DNA from: Heterohyrax brucei
Taxonomy: Eukaryota; Chordata; Mammalia; Hyracoidea; Procaviidae
Length of the DNA stretch: 64,000 nucleotides
Direction of reading: 5' to 3'
NCBI GenBank assembly: GCA_028571685.1
Contig: CM053146.1
Location: forward strand, 69,777,931 to 69,841,930
Part shown: one piece after another, positions 12,461-23,544 of the stretch
Position numbering within the stretch: position 1 is the first letter of the stretch
Layout: every line of letters begins with the position of its first letter
The notes under the pieces: generated by a model
Told to the model about the DNA's origin: nothing
What the model saw: the letters and a program-made list of their open reading frames with translations, nothing else
Database searches by the model: none
Program-made: the position numbers and the translations under genes

Positions 12461-13441
12461 AGCAGTTAAGTATTCTGGAATTCCCATTCTCTGCAATGTT
12501 ATCCATTATTTATTATGATTCACACAATTAAATGCCTTTGGTGTAGTCAATAGGTAAACATCTTTCTGGTATTCTCTGCTTTCAGCCTAGCTTTATCTGA
12601 CATCAACAATGGTATCCCTGGTTCTACAGCCTCTTCTGAATCCAGCTTAAATTTCTGGCAGTTCCCTGTCAGTATACTGCTGCAGCCACTCTTGAGTGAT
12701 ATTTAGCCAAATTTTACTTGTGTGTGCTATTATAGTGATATTGTTTCATAATCTCCCATTCAGTTGCATCAGCTGTCTTGGGAACAGGCGTACATATGAA
12801 TCTCTTCCAGTTGGTTGTCCAGGTAGCTGTTTTCCAAATTTTTTGTGTTCAGTGCAGCTTTGACTGCTTCCTTCAGCACCAGCAGTTCCTGATTACACGC
12901 TACCTCTCGAAATGGCTGAGCATCGACCAGTTCTTTTTAGCATAATGACTGTATTCCTTCTATCTTTTTTTTTCTTGTATCATTTAATACGTTCCCTGTA
13001 GAATTCTTCACTATTGCAACTCAAGGCTTCAATTTTTTTTTTTAGTTCTTTCAGCTTGAGAAATTCAGAGCATGTTCTTCCCTTTTGGTTTTCTAGTTCT
13101 AGCTCTTTGTACATGTCGTTATAATGTTTTGCTTTGTCTTCTCCTGCTGACCTTTGAAATTTTCTGTTCATTCTTTTACTGAATCATTTCTTCCTTTTAC
13201 TTCAGCTACTTGATGTTCAAGAGCAAGTTTCAGAATCTTTCCTGATGTCCAATTTGGTCTTTTCTTTCTTTCCTGTCTTTTTAACGACCTCTTGTTTTCT
13301 TCATGTAGGATGTGTCTTTCATGTCATTCCACAAGTCCTCTGGTCTATGGTCATTAGTGGTCAATGCATCAGACCTATTTCTGAGATTATCTCTAAACTC
13401 ATGTGGAATATATTCATGGTTGTACTTTGGCTCTAGATGAC
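12461..13441 (-). mobile_element. RTE LINE fragment, part 1
   Basis: Antisense RTE sequence running from the RT domain (12470-12790) back through the linker. A readable frame at 12980-13171 gives MNRKFQRSAGEDKAKHYNDM and FLKLKELKKKIEALSCNSEE, the charged helix between EN and RT of RTE. It stops at 13441 where an LTR begins, and the next RTE segment in consensus order is found inverted at 13967-14202. The copy resumes at 14330. Confidence 0.85.
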
Positions 13442-13966
13442 TGTTTTAGTCAGCTAGGGCTGCTCTAACAGAAATACCATAGAGTGGATGGCTTTAACAA
13501 AGGAAGGTTTACTCTTACATAGTCCGGTAGGTTGCAAGTCCAGATTCAGGGTGTCCGCTCCAGGGAAGGCTTTTCCCATTGTGGGCTTCTGGAGGAAACT
13601 CCGGTATTGCATCAGTCTTTGTCCAGGGAGCCTCTTGGAGCAGGAACCTCAAGTCTGAAGGATGTGCTCTTCTCCCGGTGCCGCTTGCTTGATGGTATGA
13701 GGTTCCCAATTCTCTGCCTGCTTCTCTGTCCTTTTATCTCTCATAGGATGAAAGGATTAAGGGTGGGACAAGCCCTACTCCAGGAAAACTCCCTTTACAG
13801 TGGAGCAAGGTGGTGATCCTATGAAGGGATTTACAGCCCCACCCTAATCCTTTAACATACAGTTTAGGAAAACCACAAAATGGAAGGCAGTCACAAGATA
13901 CTGGGAATCATGGCCCAGCCACATGGCTACACATATTTTTGGGGTGACACAATTCAATCAATGACA
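13442..13966 (-). repeat. MaLR/MLT1-like LTR, full length
   Basis: A 525-bp unit bounded by TGTTTTAGTCAG and CAATCAATGACA, so it has TG...CA ends. Text blocks are shared with 7975-8441 and 8632-9124. No internal retroviral region follows. It sits exactly at the break in the minus-strand RTE. A shorter inverted copy of its first 125 bases lies at 14203-14329. Confidence 0.75.
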
Positions 13967-14202
13967 GTATGTTGCAGGACCTTTAACTTCTCTGCAAATA
14001 CCTTTTTTCACCAACAGAAATGGCGATTATACACATGGGCCTCATCAGATGAACATGAAGTAAATCAACTACATCGGTGGAAAGAGGAAATGGTAAAGCT
14101 TAATGTCATCAGTCAAAACAAGGCCAAGTGCTGATTGTGGCACAGACCATCAGTTGCTCTTATGCAAGTTCAAACTGAAACTGAAGAAAATTAAAAAAAG
14201 TC
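13967..14202 (+). mobile_element. RTE segment, inverted relative to its flanks
   Basis: Contains acacatgggcctcatcagat, catcagtcaaaacaaggcca and aagttcaaactgaaactgaa, the plus-sense RTE linker region seen at 39978-40130. The flanking RTE (12461-13441 and 14330-14971) is minus sense, and this is just the piece missing from it. It is bounded on both sides by LTR sequence in opposite orientations. Confidence 0.8.
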
Positions 14203-14329
14203 CATCCCCTGAAGCGGACACCCTGAATATGGACTTGCAGCCTACCGTACTATGTAAGAATAAACCTTCCTTGGTTAAAGCCATCCACTTAGTGGTATTT
14301 CTCTTTGAGCAGCCTAACTGACTAAAACA
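14203..14329 (+). repeat. MaLR/MLT1-like LTR fragment, inverted copy
   Basis: Reverse complement reads tgttttagtcagttaggctg and continues closely parallel to 13442-13565, including gtggatggctttaac and gcaagtccatattcagggtg-type text. It is thus an inverted partner of the LTR 640 bases to its left. Confidence 0.75.
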
Positions 14330-14971
14330 CATCCTAATATGCAAATTCCTCATGGTTTCTATGACCAAGGCCATATTTTCCAATTATCAAACCTTTTTTC
14401 CTTTGTTTCAAACTTTTGCATTCCAATCACCAGTAATTATCAATGCATTCTGATTGCACATTTGATCAATTTTGGACTGCAGAAGCTGATAAAAACTTTT
14501 AATTTCTTCAGTTTTGAGCTGAGTGGTTGGTGTGGAAATTTGGATAATAGTCATGTTAACTGGCTTTTCTTATAAGCATGTGTATGTTATCCTATCACTG
14601 ACAGCATTGTACTTCAGGAGATATTTCAACATGTTCTTTTTGATGATGAATGTACATCATTCCTCTTCAAATTGTCATTTATGGCACAGCAGACTGCATG
14701 ATTACTGGATTCAAAATTGCCAATACTGGTCCATTTCAACTTACTAATGTCTACAATATTGATGTTTGTGCATTCCATTTCATTTTTAATGAAGTCCAAT
14801 TTTTCCTAGATTCATAATGTGTACATTCAATGTTCTAGTTACCAATGGATGTTTGGAGGTATTTCTTCTCTTTTTGAGTTGTGCCACATCAGCAAATGAA
14901 GGTTCTGAAAAATTAACTCCATCCACGTCATTAAGGTTGACTCAACTTTGAGGAGGCAGTTTTTCCCTGCT
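14330..14971 (-). mobile_element. RTE LINE fragment, part 2 (endonuclease region)
   Basis: Antisense RTE endonuclease region; the same order of blocks occurs at 43240-43535 (accagtaattatcaatgcat, tgataaaaacttttaatttc, gttaactggcttttcttata). The last blocks (agttgtgccacatcagcaaa, attaaggttgactcaacttt) fit the 5' part of the RTE. Continues the copy from 12461-13441. Confidence 0.8.
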
Positions 14972-15100
14972 GTAGTGATAGGATTTACAACACACAGGAA
15001 AACCTCATCAGATAACAAAATAGTAGACAATCATACAATACTGGAGTTCATGAGCTAAGTAAGTTGGCAGGCAATAGGGGACACAATTCAGTTCATGACA
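14972..15100 (-). repeat. MaLR/MLT1-like LTR end fragment
   Basis: Short piece with gataggatttacaacacaca, aatcatacaatactggagtt and the end acacaattcagttcatgaca, corresponding to the right end of the 13442-13966 LTR. Truncated on its left. Confidence 0.6.
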
Positions 15101-15524
15101 ACTGCTAAATCACAAGACACCTCCATGGCGACCTCCATGTAGTTGTGGCCTAAGACTTTTCCATGACCACATTCAGTTTAAAGATTCCCTTGCCATCTCA
15201 AGAACTTTGCTTTTCACTTCATCAACCCAGGACTTTTCTTTCATAGAATCATGACTGCAGGGTATTCATGTGCCTTCTGTTGTTCATGGGGAAGGGAAGT
15301 ATCTATATTACAGAAAGCAAAGAAATTGCTTTTAATGTTTGTCTTTTGCATTCTTCAGGTCATCCAGGCCTGGAGTTATTTCTATGTAAATTAACCCTGA
15401 TTGACACTCATAGACACTAGATGGTTGATCTCTCTTTTATTTCCCTTTTGTATTTCCTCCTTACCTGCTTCCCCCTTAACACCAAGTTCATATCATTATG
15501 CACAGTAAATAGAACATCTTTGGT
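15101..15524. other. Unassigned DNA
   Basis: No repeat or gene recognised between the LTR fragment and the next RTE copy. Confidence 0.45.
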
Positions 15525-16783
15525 GTATGATTTTTGCTGAAGATAACTCAGAAATGGCTGCAGTAGTGCATCAACAGGGAACTGTCAGGAATTCAAATTA
15601 GATTCAGAAGATGTGGAATGATGATATTATTGCTGATGTCAGATGTGTCTTGTCTGAAAGCAAAGAACACCAGAGAGATAGAGAAATGCATTTGACTATG
15701 CAAAGGCATTTGATTGCATGGACCATGACAAATTCTGGATAACTGCAATGAATGGGAATTCCAGAATATTTCATATGCTCACAAAAAGCCTGTACATAGA
15801 CTAAGAGGCAGTAATTTGAACAAAACAAGGGACAGTGCACCAGATCTGATCAGAAAAGGTGCATGTCAGGGTTCTATCCTTTCATCATACTTATTCGGTC
15901 TGTAGGCTGAGCAAATACTCCAATAAACCATTTTACATGAAGAAGAGTAGGACAACAGGACTGGAGGAAGATTCATCAATAACCTGTGACATACAGATGA
16001 CAGAACCTTTTTGCTGAAAATGAAGAGTACTTAAAGCACTTGCTGATGAAAATTAAAGACTCTAGCCTTCAGTATGGATTACATTTCAACATACAGAAGA
16101 CAAGAATCCTCACAACTGCTCCAGTAATCAACATCATGATGAGTGAAGGAAATATTGAAGACGTCAAGGATTTCATTTTACTCGACCCCACAACTAATGC
16201 TCATGGAAGCAATATTCAAGGAATCAAACAACACATTGCACTGGGAAAATCTACTGCAAAGACCTCTTTAAATTGTTAAAAATCAAAGATGTCACTTTGT
16301 GAACTAAGGTGTATCTGAGCCAAGCCATGGTATTTTTAATCACCTCATATGAGTATACATGGGTAATGCAGATAATGAATAGGAAGTCTGAAAAAGAATT
16401 GATGCCTTTGAATTATAGTGTTAGTGAAGAATATTAAACATACCATGGACTGTCAAAAAACTTTAACAGATTTGTCTTGGAAGAAGTATAATCAGAGAGC
16501 TCCTTAGAAGCAAGGGTGGTGAAACTAGATCTTACACACTTAGGGCATACTGTTTGAAGGGACCAATCCCTGGAGAAGGACATCATGCTTGGTAAAGGGT
16601 CAGCAAAAATGAGGAAGACTTTGAACAGGATAGATTGACACTGTAGCTTAAATAATGGGCTCAAACATAGCAATGATTGATTGTGATGATCATACAAGAC
16701 TGGGCAGTGTTTTCTTGTATTGTGCATCAAGGACATATGAGTGAGAGCAGACTAGATGATATCTATCAACAACAAAAACAACA
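15525..16783 (+). mobile_element. RTE LINE, 5'-truncated copy with 3' tail
   Basis: Starts in the RT domain at tttttgctgaagataactca. The readable frame at 16040-16279 has MLMKIKDSSLQYGLHFNIQK and VINIMMSEGNIEDVKDFILL, typical of the RTE region after the catalytic motif. The C-terminal part is recognisable in sense at 16430-16660 but frame-broken. It ends with the RTE terminus (actgggcagtgttttcttgt) and tail tcaacaacaaaaacaacaat. Pseudogene throughout. Confidence 0.85.
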
Positions 16784-16811
16784 ATTGATGTTCTAGGATT
16801 TCTGGTGGTGC

Positions 16812-16967
16812 GATGCAGTATATTGACAGGGAACTGCCAGAAACTCAAGCTGGATTCAGAAGAAGATGTAGAACCAGGGATACCATCGCTGATGTCAGAC
16901 AGAGCTTGGTTGAAAGCAGACAATAACAGAAAGATGTTTACCTATTGACTACACCAAAGGCATAGCA
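16812..16967 (+). mobile_element. RTE LINE fragment, RT domain
   Basis: Contains agggaactgccagaaactca, ggattcagaagaagatgtag and ctgatgtcagacagagcttg, the same RT segment as 12030-12190 and 15575-15700. A separate copy lying just 3' of the preceding RTE tail. Confidence 0.8.
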
Positions 16968-16968
16968 A

Positions 16969-17163
16969 AAGATACTGCTGCTAGCAGTTGGAACCCTCCA
17001 GCCACTTTGCTGGAGAAAAGACAATCTGTCCCTTTAAATATTCCCACCCATTTACTGCTGTTGAGTCCATTACATACCTAGGCAACTCCATGGGGCAGTT
17101 CTACTCTGTCCTATAGGATGGTTATGAGTTGGAATTGAGTCAGCAACACACAACAGCAGCAGA
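16969..17163 (+). repeat. Afrotherian SINE, diverged long variant
   Basis: The tail part is clear: ctccatggggcagttctact, ctataggatggttatgagtt, then cagcaacacacaacagcagc. The tRNA-like head is eroded. Confidence 0.7.
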
Positions 17164-17388
17164 AGCTCCCAGGCTGATTGTTACATAACCAAATCCATTA
17201 ACATGCTCTGTGGAATCAGAACACCTTCACTTTGTTAGAACTCTACATCTTTCAAATAATTACTTTTCTTTCCATCATAAGTTTACTTAAGATTTTTCAG
17301 TTTCTTTACCTTTTACCTTCAAGATTTCTGTGACCGTAGAACATTGAAAGTAAAGTGTACGGTGATTTGGTTTTGAACTGCCGTACAA

Positions 17389-17540
17389 TAACCAACAAAC
17401 CCAGGGTTGCTGAGTCGATTCTGACTCACAGTGATCCTATAGATAGAGTAGAAATGCCCCATAGAGTTTCCAAGAAGTGCCTGGCAGGTCTGAACTGCCA
17501 GCCTTCTGGTTAGCAGCCATAGCACTCCACCAAGGTTTCC
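17389..17540 (-). repeat. tRNA-headed afrotherian SINE
   Basis: Minus-strand copy with ccccatagagtttccaagaa, ttctggttagcagccatagc and the head ccaaggtttcc on the plus strand. Confidence 0.9.
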
Positions 17541-17991
17541 TGTGCTGCCATGAAGAGTTTACATGAAGCAGTTTTGCCCTGTCTGCTTGTGATGCTAGGG
17601 AGATGCAAAGATAAGATTGCCTAAGTTTTTATTTTTGGAAAATATTCCTGTCTGTTTCATGTCTCCCAAAAGATACTAAAATGTGAAAAACTGAGATCAT
17701 TGAGACACATGATTTAGAAGACAAGTAGAATGAGCAAGATCGGAGAGAATGTCTTAATACGTGATATATTATCTGACCTCATTTAATTATATTTCTAGAG
17801 GTCCTCTCAACCTTTATTATGATATTTATTCTAACTTTTGTGCTTTGTGGCTAATATTTTATCTTTACCAAGATGTCTTTTGTAATACTTTGCTTTTTTT
17901 TGAGACTATTATTGCTCTGAGTACTGTACTTGCAAATTGAAAGTTCTAGTAAGATAGCTTACCACCTTCTGCTTTATACCAACCCCAGCCA
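17541..17991. other. Unique DNA
   Basis: No gene or repeat recognised. Confidence 0.5.
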
Positions 17992-18125
17992 CACAGTGTG
18001 GCTGCAACGATGGGCTCAGGGATAGTGATTGTGAGAATGATGCAGGACTGGGCAGTGTTTCATTCTGTTGTATATAAGGTCAATGCAAGTAGCAAATGAC
18101 TTGGTGGCACCTAATAACATCACCC
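17992..18125 (+). repeat. RTE LINE 3' end fragment
   Basis: Short copy of the RTE terminus: gtggctgcaacgatgggctc, gatgcaggactgggcagtgt, ttcattctgttgtatataag, ending ggcacctaataacatc. It is only the last 130 bases of an RTE, so it shows where the 3' unit recognised by RTE enzymes lies. Confidence 0.8.
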
Positions 18126-19179
18126 AAAATGAAGTAAATGTTTTGAAGGTAATATTTTTACTTAGAGTATTTTAAATTAAGGTATTCATGGGAAGAAAAA
18201 CTAAATTAAAGCTATTTAAAAACATATACACATGGCAAAACAGAAGGGAAAATCAAAGCAAAACATTACTTAATAACAAAAAATACAGTACTAAAGTATG
18301 AGATAGGAGTTTTAAAAAGTATAAGACTTATTAATATCACCAAGAAGTTTGCTGTAAACTTTCAGTTTTTTCATTCTACTTTCATAGCAAAACAAGATAA
18401 GAAATTCCTAACATTTCACATAGTACTCATCATTCCACTGTGTATAAGGAGTACTACTTTCCTGGCAATATAGACTAACACTAACTCTTATTTTCAGGTT
18501 TTCTGATTATCCATAACTACTATTCTATTTATAAAGTCAAATAGGGTTTATAATTCTAACTCTTTAAAATAATAGGAATGACCTGACTTTACCCTTTCTT
18601 GTTGACATTAAACTTAATTCAAATCAGCTAAAAATATTTTTAAATTCAAAAGACAAGGATAATAGCAAAGCGCAGGCTAATGTATTAAATTACCTGAGAA
18701 GAAAAAAAAATTTTTTGGAACTCATGTTCACACTGACCTTTTGAAATTCAGAACGTAGGTTATGGCATTAGCTCTTTGCTAGGCAGTGTTTTCTTCATAA
18801 AATGTTAGTGACTTGCCAATCTTAAAATAACTTCCTATTTTGACAGTCACTGAATTGCACACTTAGAAGGTAACCATTTCAATGACATCAAGGAAATGCT
18901 GAAAAGAACAGATTAAATAAGAAAAAAGAGTTTATTTTGTCACCTTTTATTTCTATTCTGAGACATGAGGTAGAATTTTTTAAAATTCAGGGTCATGTTT
19001 TCTCTACTTTCTGACCCCTCCACCACTCCACCCCACCCCACACCTCAGGAAACATCAGTCTCAATATTCCTAATCTATATTCCCTGGACACTTTCTAGGG
19101 AAAGCTGGGGGTAGAGTTAGCCATCAACAGGGCAAAGTTTCTGGGAATTTATTTCAATTTTGTATTTCCTACTCATGGT
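18126..19179. other. Unique DNA
   Basis: AT-rich sequence with no gene or repeat family recognised. Confidence 0.5.
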
Positions 19180-19325
19180 CACCGGAAAAGTGAGAATAAA
19201 TATCCTGACTGAGATGAAAAACCGAGGTTCAGAGTTATAAAGTTACCTACCAAAAATCATCCAGCCAGAAAGATGTGTATTCAGAATTCTAGCTCCTACT
19301 TGGCTTTGGTACTCTAAGCGTGACA
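19180..19325 (-). repeat. MIR-like ancient SINE
   Basis: On the plus strand: gagatgaaaaaccgaggttc...gttataaagttacctaccaa...agattctagctcctactt-like order, matching an antisense MIR core. Highly diverged. Confidence 0.45.
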
Positions 19326-19410
19326 GTCATTGTTGCAAATTAATTATACAAATATACATATAAGCTTATTTTTTCTACTTCTTAACATACACAGTAAAGA
19401 ACATATATAA

Positions 19411-19604
19411 ATCAGTAGCCATTAGGTGAATTCCAACTCAAGATGAGTCCATGTGTGTTAGAGTATAACTGTGCTGCTTAGAGTTTTCAAAGCCTAATTA
19501 TTTGGAAATGGATCACTAAGGCTTTCCTCCAAGGTACATCTGGATAGGCCTGAATCTCCAATCTTTTAACCCATGAGTGAGCACCTTAACCATTTGTACT
19601 AACC
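19411..19604 (-). repeat. Afrotherian SINE, long variant
   Basis: Plus-strand text agtagccattaggtgaattc at the tail side, then agagttttcaaagcctaatt, ggctttcctccaaggtacat and ccaatcttttaacccatgag near the tRNA-like head. The same long class is present at 22316-22520 in plus orientation. Confidence 0.7.
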
Positions 19605-19778
19605 AAAAAAAAAAAAAAACTAAACCAACAGCCATCAGGTCAAGTTTGACTCATAGCAACCCTATAGGTCAGAGCAGAACTGCCTCATGGAGTTTCCAAG
19701 AAGCACCTGGTAAATTTGAACTGTTGACAGTTTGGTTTGCAGGTGTTGCACTTGCCTGCTATGCCACCAGAGTTCCCA
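19605..19778 (-). repeat. tRNA-headed afrotherian SINE with poly-A
   Basis: Antisense copy starting with an A-run (19605-19619), then caggtcaagtttgactcata, ggagtttccaagaagcacct and the head gccaccagagttccc. It abuts the SINE at 19411-19604 in the same orientation. Confidence 0.9.
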
Positions 19779-20037
19779 ACCATTTTTACTTTTAGGGCCT
19801 AAAGAGCATATACAGTCCAAACCAAATCAGTACAGGACAGAACCTATACAACTTCCATCAGGGAATGATGGACATTCCTGAAGCTGTCAAAAATAACTAA
19901 GGGCATCAAAAATAACTTTTACTGTCATGAGAGACTATAATTTTTAGGCATCATTTTCCCAAACTATTTTTACATATACTCAGATTTGTTTTCTTAATAA
20001 TCTTAACTAGGACTAAAGTTATTATTTACAGATTGCT

Positions 20038-20155
20038 TGTTATACTCCAGGCATTGTGCTAAGAACTTCATATTTCATGTTCATGATAATTCTGTGAGGC
20101 AGCCAATATTACTGACTGTATTTTATAAATGAGGAAACAGACTGAGATTAAGTCA
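20038..20155 (-). repeat. MIR-like ancient SINE
   Basis: Plus strand shows actccaggcattgtgctaag, gataattctgtgaggcagcc, tttataaatgaggaaacaga, the antisense order of the MIR 3' half and core. Confidence 0.65.
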
Positions 20156-20411
20156 TGGATAGATAACAAAAATCTGACAGGCATTCACGTAAAGGAATAG
20201 AGAACAGCTGGCAGATGCCAGAAGAGCTCACAGCAACGAAGCAAGAAGATCTCAGGGACTGAAACCAAGTACCTGGTAGGACCAGAAGCCTCTTCTTGGA
20301 TCTTCAGTCTCTTATTCCTATGGGTAGAGATGTAGTGGCTGCTGCCACAGTCGTAGCCACACCCTAATATTGTCATTCTGAGGGGATACAGAACAACAGT
20401 ACAGTACCCAG

Positions 20412-20465
20412 AAAACCAAACCCATTGCCATCAAGTTGACTCTGACCCATAGCAACCCTACAACA
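20412..20465 (-). repeat. SINE tail fragment
   Basis: Only aaaaccaaacccattgccat through tctgacccatagcaacccta, i.e. the tail of the tRNA-headed SINE. Confidence 0.75.
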
Positions 20466-20477
20466 ACCCTATAATTA

Positions 20478-20712
20478 ATTTCAAGCACTTTGCTAAGAAA
20501 CTGACACTCAACATCTCACATATTCTTTACAAAAATTTTAAGAAATACTTATTATTATCCCTATTATTTTATATCAGAGAAAACAACAGGCTTAGAGAAG
20601 CCAAGGGATTCACCAAGGGCCAATAGTGAGGAGGCGGTTGTGCCAGCTTTTCCTTTAAGGCAGTGTGACCTAAGATCGCACGTCTTAACAACTGCCATCT
20701 ACACTGTGGCCT
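20478..20712 (-). repeat. MIR-like ancient SINE
   Basis: Ordered antisense MIR blocks: caagcactttgctaagaaac, attattatccctattatttt, gcttagagaagccaagggat, aaggcagtgtgacctaagat, then cttaacaactgccatctac. Confidence 0.65.
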
Positions 20713-21914
20713 GGTTGGGCTTCAGGTCCATCAATGATCCATTGTCATGGCTAGGAAGACGTTATCATACTGGCTCAGTCTAGATTTAATGTTGAGAACT
20801 ATCGCCAGGGGGTTAATTTTGTAACAGAAAGGAGTGGTCACACCAAGAAACTTACACGAGATTTTACTGACAGTAACTAGGGAAAAGAAATAGAAATTCA
20901 ATTCTGTCTGATTCCATAGTTCAAACTTTTACCTTGTGCTATAGACCCATTAATAATACCTTTGTGGATGTATCTAAGTTTACAGATGAAAAAACAAACA
21001 AACAAAAAACAGTAAAATGAAGTCAAAATTCTCCAATTTTCACGGCAAGAAATGGAAACAAAACTTCACCTAGGGTTTCTTTATTGCTTGATCTTTTTTG
21101 CGGGGGGCAGGGGGCCAGTCTACTATTATTCATGTTCCCTTGTAATATGCTGTGCACTGTTTTCATTATAGACACTTCCTAAGAGGGCTGGTTCAAAGGC
21201 CCCGTTCATACAGAGATATGGGAAAGTACAAGGATACATTAGCACACCTAGTTTTATGTTGTTTCTCTAACAAGGAAAAGGCTAAAGAAAACTTTTATCT
21301 CTTCTGTTAAGGAAGGACTTTATCAGCATTTTTATTAAAGTGAAAGTGGGAAGGTGGGGAAACTAGCCATAGGAGCAGTTTGGAGGAAAGCTAGGAAAAC
21401 TGGTTGAATGATTGGAAGAAATAAGTGCGTTTGAGAAGACTAGAGTGTGGGAAAGAGGGTGGGAAATGGCAAAAATGTATTCAGGTGAACAGGGCAACCT
21501 TTTGAAAGGCTCTAAATTGACTGGTTACTGGTTGATTCTGGTCCAAAGAAAGTATGTAGTTTAGCCAAAGCAACAGGTGTGAGAAGTCAACTTTGTCCTC
21601 ATTATTGAAGATTAAACACTGGAGGGGGTGGTGAAAAAAAAAAAAAGATCTAAAGAGAAAAAGTGAGAGATCGAAGATTAGAATGCAAAGTCATTCTTGA
21701 ATTTATTGAAAGGGTTAGCATCCTTATGAATAACATCTTTGGAACTACTTTTGTTCAACAAACCACTTCTGAATATTTAAAATGCAATTAGTGACTAAGT
21801 TTTCTGATGTACATTTCCTGGAAGCCAACTGGATCTAATAAGTTATGCTTAAAAACATTTTCTTTTGAATTTATAAATAGTGATGATTCATATAATGTAA
21901 GCTGAAGTTTCATT
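20713..21914. other. Unique DNA
   Basis: No gene recognised. A 138-codon minus frame beginning at 22204 runs through the adjacent MIR relic and has no domain. Confidence 0.5.
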
Positions 21915-22008
21915 GTTAATGGGTTTCTTAAATGAGTTAATATATGTATCATGATTAGAATAATGCCTGGCACATAGAAATAACACGTATTTGCTGGTAC
22001 TATTAGAC
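21915..22008 (+). repeat. MIR-like ancient SINE, 3' part
   Basis: Contains aaatgagttaatatatgtat and agaataatgcctggcacata, close to the MIR 3' part. Confidence 0.65.
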
Positions 22009-22315
22009 TACTTTGCAAACCTTCATAAGCCAAATGAAATACAAAAGGAGGTGGTTTGTTCTGCACTGTTTCCACATTAATGAATTTATTTTCAGACTGC
22101 TCTGACAGACACTTCGCAGTGAGATAATGGAATGTTGCAAAAAATCCCAACACTGATGCATGAAAAGTGGAAAGAAGCACCTCCGGCACTCTCCGTTCAT
22201 TCATTCATTCCTCAATTGAAAAACTAATGCCTACTATTTTGAGCTTTCTAGAACTCTGAATTATAAATCACTGAAAGTCACAACAAACAAAAAATATCTA
22301 GTAGCCTAAAACACA

Positions 22316-22520
22316 GGAGTCCCTGGGTGGTACAAATGATTAACTATTCAACTACTACCTGAAAGCTGCTGGAGCAAACCTTTCCAGTGTTGCCTGAGGA
22401 GACAGGAATGGCTATCTGTTTTTTAAAAGCCAGACCCTTGAAAACCCTGTGGAGCTGTTCTACTCTGCACATACGGGGTTACTGAGAGTGGAATCAACTG
22501 GACAGTAACTAAGAACAAAA
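22316..22520 (+). repeat. Afrotherian SINE, long variant
   Basis: Head aggagtccctgggtggtaca, middle gaggagacaggaatggctat, then ttgaaaaccctgtggagctg and the tail gagagtggaatcaactggac followed by agtaactaagaacaa. Its 205 bp length sets it apart from the 165-bp class. Confidence 0.85.
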
Positions 22521-23440
22521 GCATAAAATACTAATTTGAAAAAAATGTTCAGAAAATTGAATGTTAAAACATTTAATGACTTTGAGTCCTTGTCAAGTTG
22601 TTGCCATGACAAATTATATTAAGTAATTTTACAGCATCTATTAGTAATTCAATGTCTTATGACAATGGTACCCTGGTTACCAGCATTTGACTTAAGAGCA
22701 ACGTTTGTCCTTTAACATTATGTAAATTTGCTACACCTGGATGTGACTGATGCACCCCCCCCCCTCCGCCCCAACCCTACTCACAACAAAATCTTGGTCA
22801 CAGTTACCTTCACTTGCTTCACATACTGCTTTTAAATCACAGAAAAAGGCCTTGAGTGTTTTGTGTTAAAGTAAGAGTAGTTAAGAATGCTATGTACTAT
22901 TCCAAATTACATGCAAATTTGACTTAAAGACAAAGATACAGTTAGGGATGGATCTTGTTCATAACTTGGGGACTGCCTGTATACATATATATATATACAC
23001 ACACACACACATACATAATGACTCGAGGATGCTTGGCTGGCTTTAAGGTCCTAGAGATATACTGGAAAGTGTAAAGGGGCTACAAAGAAGTGTAAGTCAT
23101 GTTTCCTGCAATTGACATTAATCACTTTTTAAATTCTTGTTTTACAATTTTACCAGACATTTTATACAAAGTCCTCAAGTATACACTTGTGTAACTTCAG
23201 TAAAATCCTATTTTTATAGGTTCTTGGTCTATCTTAGCTGCTTAATGGATACTGTTTAATGTTATTATTGTTATATATGGTTATTATATTCAAGATTTCT
23301 ACAATTCATTTTTTAAAACCATTAAAAAATTTTAAAGATTGTTTATAATTTTATCCAACATATAATTAACTATAAAGTCATATCTTACAGGAATGATTAC
23401 TATATGTATATTAAATTTCATATACTATATATGGACATAT
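22521..23440. other. Unassigned DNA with C-run and TA/CA microsatellite
   Basis: A C-run lies at 22756-22764 and a (TA)n(CA)n tract at about 22982-23012. The interval 22660-22980 has the feel of an old dispersed repeat, but I cannot name it. Confidence 0.45.
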
Positions 23441-23544
23441 GGCAGTTCAAATCTGCCAGGTGCTCCTTGGAAACTCTATGGGGCAGTTATACTCTGCCTC
23501 TAGGGTTGCTATGAGTTGGACACAACTCGATGGTCGTCGGTTTT
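23441..23544 (+). repeat. SINE, 5'-truncated
   Basis: Starts at the B-box-like ggcagttcaaatctgccagg and runs to the tail gagttggacacaactcgatg. The tRNA-like head is missing. Confidence 0.85.

Noticed and set aside
21788..22204. 138-codon open frame on the minus strand
   Set aside because: No domain, signal or conserved motif; it runs through a MIR relic and has biased composition expected of chance frames in AT-rich DNA.
22660..22980. Possible ancient DNA transposon
   Set aside because: A few phrases look familiar, but no terminal inverted repeats or target duplication were found, so I left it unassigned.
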